Source: an uncultured beta proteobacterium
GTDB taxonomy: Bacteria > Pseudomonadota > Gammaproteobacteria > Burkholderiales > SG8-39
DNA length: 16,106 nucleotides
Direction of reading: 5' to 3'
NCBI GenBank assembly: GCA_902826155.1
Contig: CADEDU010000120.1
Span: forward strand, 1-16,106
The translations under genes and the position numbers were made by a program. Positions 14,199-16,106 of the stretch are shown here, one piece after another (the first letter of the stretch is position 1; every line of letters starts with the position of its first letter). Below the pieces are notes generated by a model, which saw only the letters and a list, made by a program, of their open reading frames with translations, searched no databases and was not told where the DNA came from.

Positions 14199-15002
14199 TT
14201 ACTGCGCGGTGAGGCCGCCGTCGACGACCATCGCCGAGCCGGTCATGAAGCCGGCGTCGTCGGAGGCCAGGAACACGATGCCGTGCGCCACGTCTTCGGG
14301 CACGCCGAGCCGGCCGATCGGATGCTGGCGCAGCGCCACTTCACGCGCGCCGTCGACGTCGAGCGTTCCTGTCTGCTTGGCGCGTGCCGCGAAGGTCTGC
14401 GCGCCCATGTCGGTTTCGATCACACCCGGATGGATCGAATTGACCCGAATACGCCAGCCCTTGCGGCCGAACGCGAGCGCCGTCGATTTCGTGAAGAGCG
14501 TGACGCCGCCCTTGGTGAGCGAGTAGAGCGGATCGAGCTGCGAGCCGACTAGCCCCGCGATCGAAGCGAGGTTGACGATGGCCGAGCCGTGCCGGCTCTT
14601 CGCGCCGCTTTCGGCAAGCGCCGGTGCGCACACTTTGGTGCCCAGATACACGCCGGTGAGATTGACGGCGACCAGTTCGTTCCATTCGTCGAGCGTCGCT
14701 TCCATGAAGTCGCGCCCCAGGAACACACCGGCGTTGTTGACGAGGATGTCGAGCTTGCCGAACTTGCGGACCGCCGCATCGACGGCAGCCTGCCACGGCT
14801 CCGCACGCGTGACGTCGAGGCTGACGAAGTGCGCGCGCCCGCCGCTTTCGTTGATCGCCCGGACCGTTTCGTTCCCACGTTCCTCGAGCAGGTCGCCCAC
14901 CACCACCGATGCGCCCACAGCCGCCATCGCGCGTGCCGTCTCCGCGCCAATGCCGCGCGCCGCACCGGAAATCAGCGCGACCTTGCCATCAAGGCTGTTC
15001 AT
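14199..15002 (-). CDS. Short-chain dehydrogenase/reductase (classical SDR)
   Basis: This 267-residue NAD(P)-dependent oxidoreductase has all classical SDR motifs. The cofactor glycine motif is SGAARGIG at 12-19 and the NNAG motif is at 89-92. The catalytic Ser147 (NLASIAG), Tyr160 and Lys164 (YSLTK) are in place. Asp37 at the end of the second strand favours NAD over NADP. The sequence HPGVIETDMG (about 194-203) and the C-terminal FMTGSAMVVDGGLTAQ are usual for 3-oxoacyl reductase- and cyclohexanol-dehydrogenase-like members, so the substrate cannot be named. ATG 15002 has GAGGAG seven bases upstream, which decides the start. It follows the Rieske oxygenase stop by 31 bp and is likely cotranscribed, perhaps oxidising an alcohol or diol formed by the oxygenase. 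Confidence 0.93.
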   Translation of the reverse strand: MNSLDGKVALISGAARGIGAETARAMAAVGASVVVGDLLEERGNETVRAINESGGRAHFVSLDVTRAEPWQAAVDAAVRKFGKLDILVNNAGVFLGRDFMEATLDEWNELVAVNLTGVYLGTKVCAPALAESGAKSRHGSAIVNLASIAGLVGSQLDPLYSLTKGGVTLFTKSTALAFGRKGWRIRVNSIHPGVIETDMGAQTFAARAKQTGTLDVDGAREVALRQHPIGRLGVPEDVAHGIVFLASDDAGFMTGSAMVVDGGLTAQ

Positions 15003-15033
15003 CAACCCGCTCCTCGGTTCGTGATCGACGGGC

Positions 15034-16104
15034 TTACGCCGCCACCCGCAGCTTCGTTTCGGCCTCGATCGCGCGGCGCAGGATGTTGATCGCCTGGACG
15101 CCGCCGGCATCGCCGCTCACGTCCACGCGCGGACGCTCCGGGGATTGATCCATGCGTTCCTGCTGCAGTTCGAACACCGCCCAGTCCTGCGAGAACGCCG
15201 TCTCGATCTGTCCGAACACCAGATCGGTCACCGCCTGATTCTGCGGCTGCATGTCCTGCCCTTGCGCCCAGAAGTAGTGCGTCGTCTTCTCGGTCTCAGG
15301 GGTGATCAGATTCAGATTGAACATGCCGATGCCTTCGAGCTTCGCCCCCTCCGGCGCACCGTGCGCGGCGATGTGATCGCGCGGGTTCATTTCATTTGGC
15401 GCGGCACCGGTCCATAGCCGCACCACCGAGGGCTGGGTCCAGCGGATGATCTGCCAGCGATCGACCTTGCGGCCTTTGAAGCCGTTCTTCTCGGCCTTCA
15501 GATAAGTCGGCGGCGGGTCGGAGTTGATCATCCAGCGCGCCACCTGCACTTCGCGCTCCCAGCGGTCGAGCTTCACGTTGGCGTTGTCGATCAGCGCGTA
15601 GTTGCCGATGGTGGAGGCGTGCACGAAGGTGAGATGGGTGAGATCGAGCAGGTTCTCGATGATCAGTTCGTAGTTGCCGCGCACGTAGTAGCGCGTGCCG
15701 CGCCAGCCGAATTGCGCGTCGCTCGTGGGCAGCACCGGAATGCTCGCCGTGTCTGCGCTCGCCGCGTCACCCATCCAGATGAAGATCACGCTATGGCGCT
15801 CGGCCACGGCGTAGTGGCGCACCTTCGCGTTCGCGGGAATCTGCTGCTGCGACGGGACGTGCACGCACTTGCCGGTGCAGTCGTACTCGAAACCGTGGTA
15901 ACCGCACTTGATCAGATCGCCCTTGATCGAGCCCCGGCTGAGCGGATAGAGCCGATGGCAACAGCGATCTTCCACCGCGCACACTTTGCCCGCGCTGTCA
16001 CGCCAGAACACGAGCTGATCGCCGCAGATGGTGCGGGCCAGCAGTTCACCCGGCTTGAGTTCATTGGCCCATGCGGCCGCGTACCAAGTGTTGCGCAGGA
16101 ACAT
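15034..16104 (-). CDS. Rieske [2Fe-2S] oxygenase, VanA-like terminal oxygenase subunit
   Basis: This 356-residue terminal component of a Rieske non-haem iron oxygenase resembles vanillate O-demethylase and related aromatic demethylases or hydroxylases. The Rieske cluster ligands are Cys48-x-His50 and Cys67-x-x-His70 (KCGYHG). The mononuclear iron site begins with Asp154, His157 and His162 in NLLDLTHLTFVHAS, the pattern with Asp bridging the two centres. The third iron ligand is probably an Asp in the C-terminal helix, around SQDWAVFE, but I did not fix which. The length matches the VanA group. The gene starts at ATG 16104, two bases inside the window, so the promoter and ribosome site are out of view and a slightly longer N-terminus cannot be excluded. 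No partner reductase gene is in the window; it may lie upstream or elsewhere. Confidence 0.9.
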   Translation of the reverse strand: MFLRNTWYAAAWANELKPGELLARTICGDQLVFWRDSAGKVCAVEDRCCHRLYPLSRGSIKGDLIKCGYHGFEYDCTGKCVHVPSQQQIPANAKVRHYAVAERHSVIFIWMGDAASADTASIPVLPTSDAQFGWRGTRYYVRGNYELIIENLLDLTHLTFVHASTIGNYALIDNANVKLDRWEREVQVARWMINSDPPPTYLKAEKNGFKGRKVDRWQIIRWTQPSVVRLWTGAAPNEMNPRDHIAAHGAPEGAKLEGIGMFNLNLITPETEKTTHYFWAQGQDMQPQNQAVTDLVFGQIETAFSQDWAVFELQQERMDQSPERPRVDVSGDAGGVQAINILRRAIEAETKLRVAA

Positions 16105-16106
16105 GT

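Noticed and set aside
15034..16104. Naming the Rieske protein as vanillate O-demethylase VanA
   Set aside because: The overall pattern fits, but no VanB reductase is in view and substrate residues cannot be judged by eye, so only a family-level call is made.

Overview
High-GC (roughly 65%) bacterial DNA, fully coding and tightly packed. Two tripartite TRAP transporters, a FadR-type GntR regulator, hexuronate/aldonate catabolic genes and aromatic-type catabolic genes suggest an accessory catabolic region of a betaproteobacterium, probably Burkholderiales. This placement is an inference from gene content, base composition and a REP-like repeat. No rRNA, tRNA, CRISPR array or transposase gene was seen.

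Region A (1-8363, all on the minus strand) reads, in transcription order, manD, uxuB, kdgK, a gntR-type regulator, an idnD-like dehydrogenase, then dctP, dctQ and dctM of TRAP system 1 (dctM runs off the left edge). The enzymes fit a chain in which an imported sugar acid such as L-gulonate is oxidised to D-fructuronate (IdnD-like), reduced to D-mannonate (UxuB), dehydrated to 2-keto-3-deoxygluconate (ManD) and phosphorylated to KDPG (KdgK). No glucuronate isomerase (UxaC) or KDPG aldolase is in view. A perfect 29-bp palindrome with a FadR-type TGGTCAGACCA core sits just after a TATGAT -10 box between kdgK and the regulator, so the regulator, dehydrogenase and transporter probably form a self-controlled block. 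A REP-like palindrome separates dctQ from dctM.

Region B (8486-9241, plus strand) is a lone DUF6065-like protein of unknown function, divergent from manD.

Region C (9396-14155, plus strand) is a second, distinct TRAP system (P-Q-M), followed by a metal-dependent amidohydrolase with a Phe where the first metal-binding His is expected, and a cysteine-type dienelactone hydrolase. Region D (14199-16104, minus strand, convergent) holds a VanA-like Rieske oxygenase and a short-chain dehydrogenase. Together C and D look like uptake and breakdown of an aromatic or lactone-forming acid; the substrate cannot be read from the sequence. A perfect GC hairpin lies between the two convergent units.
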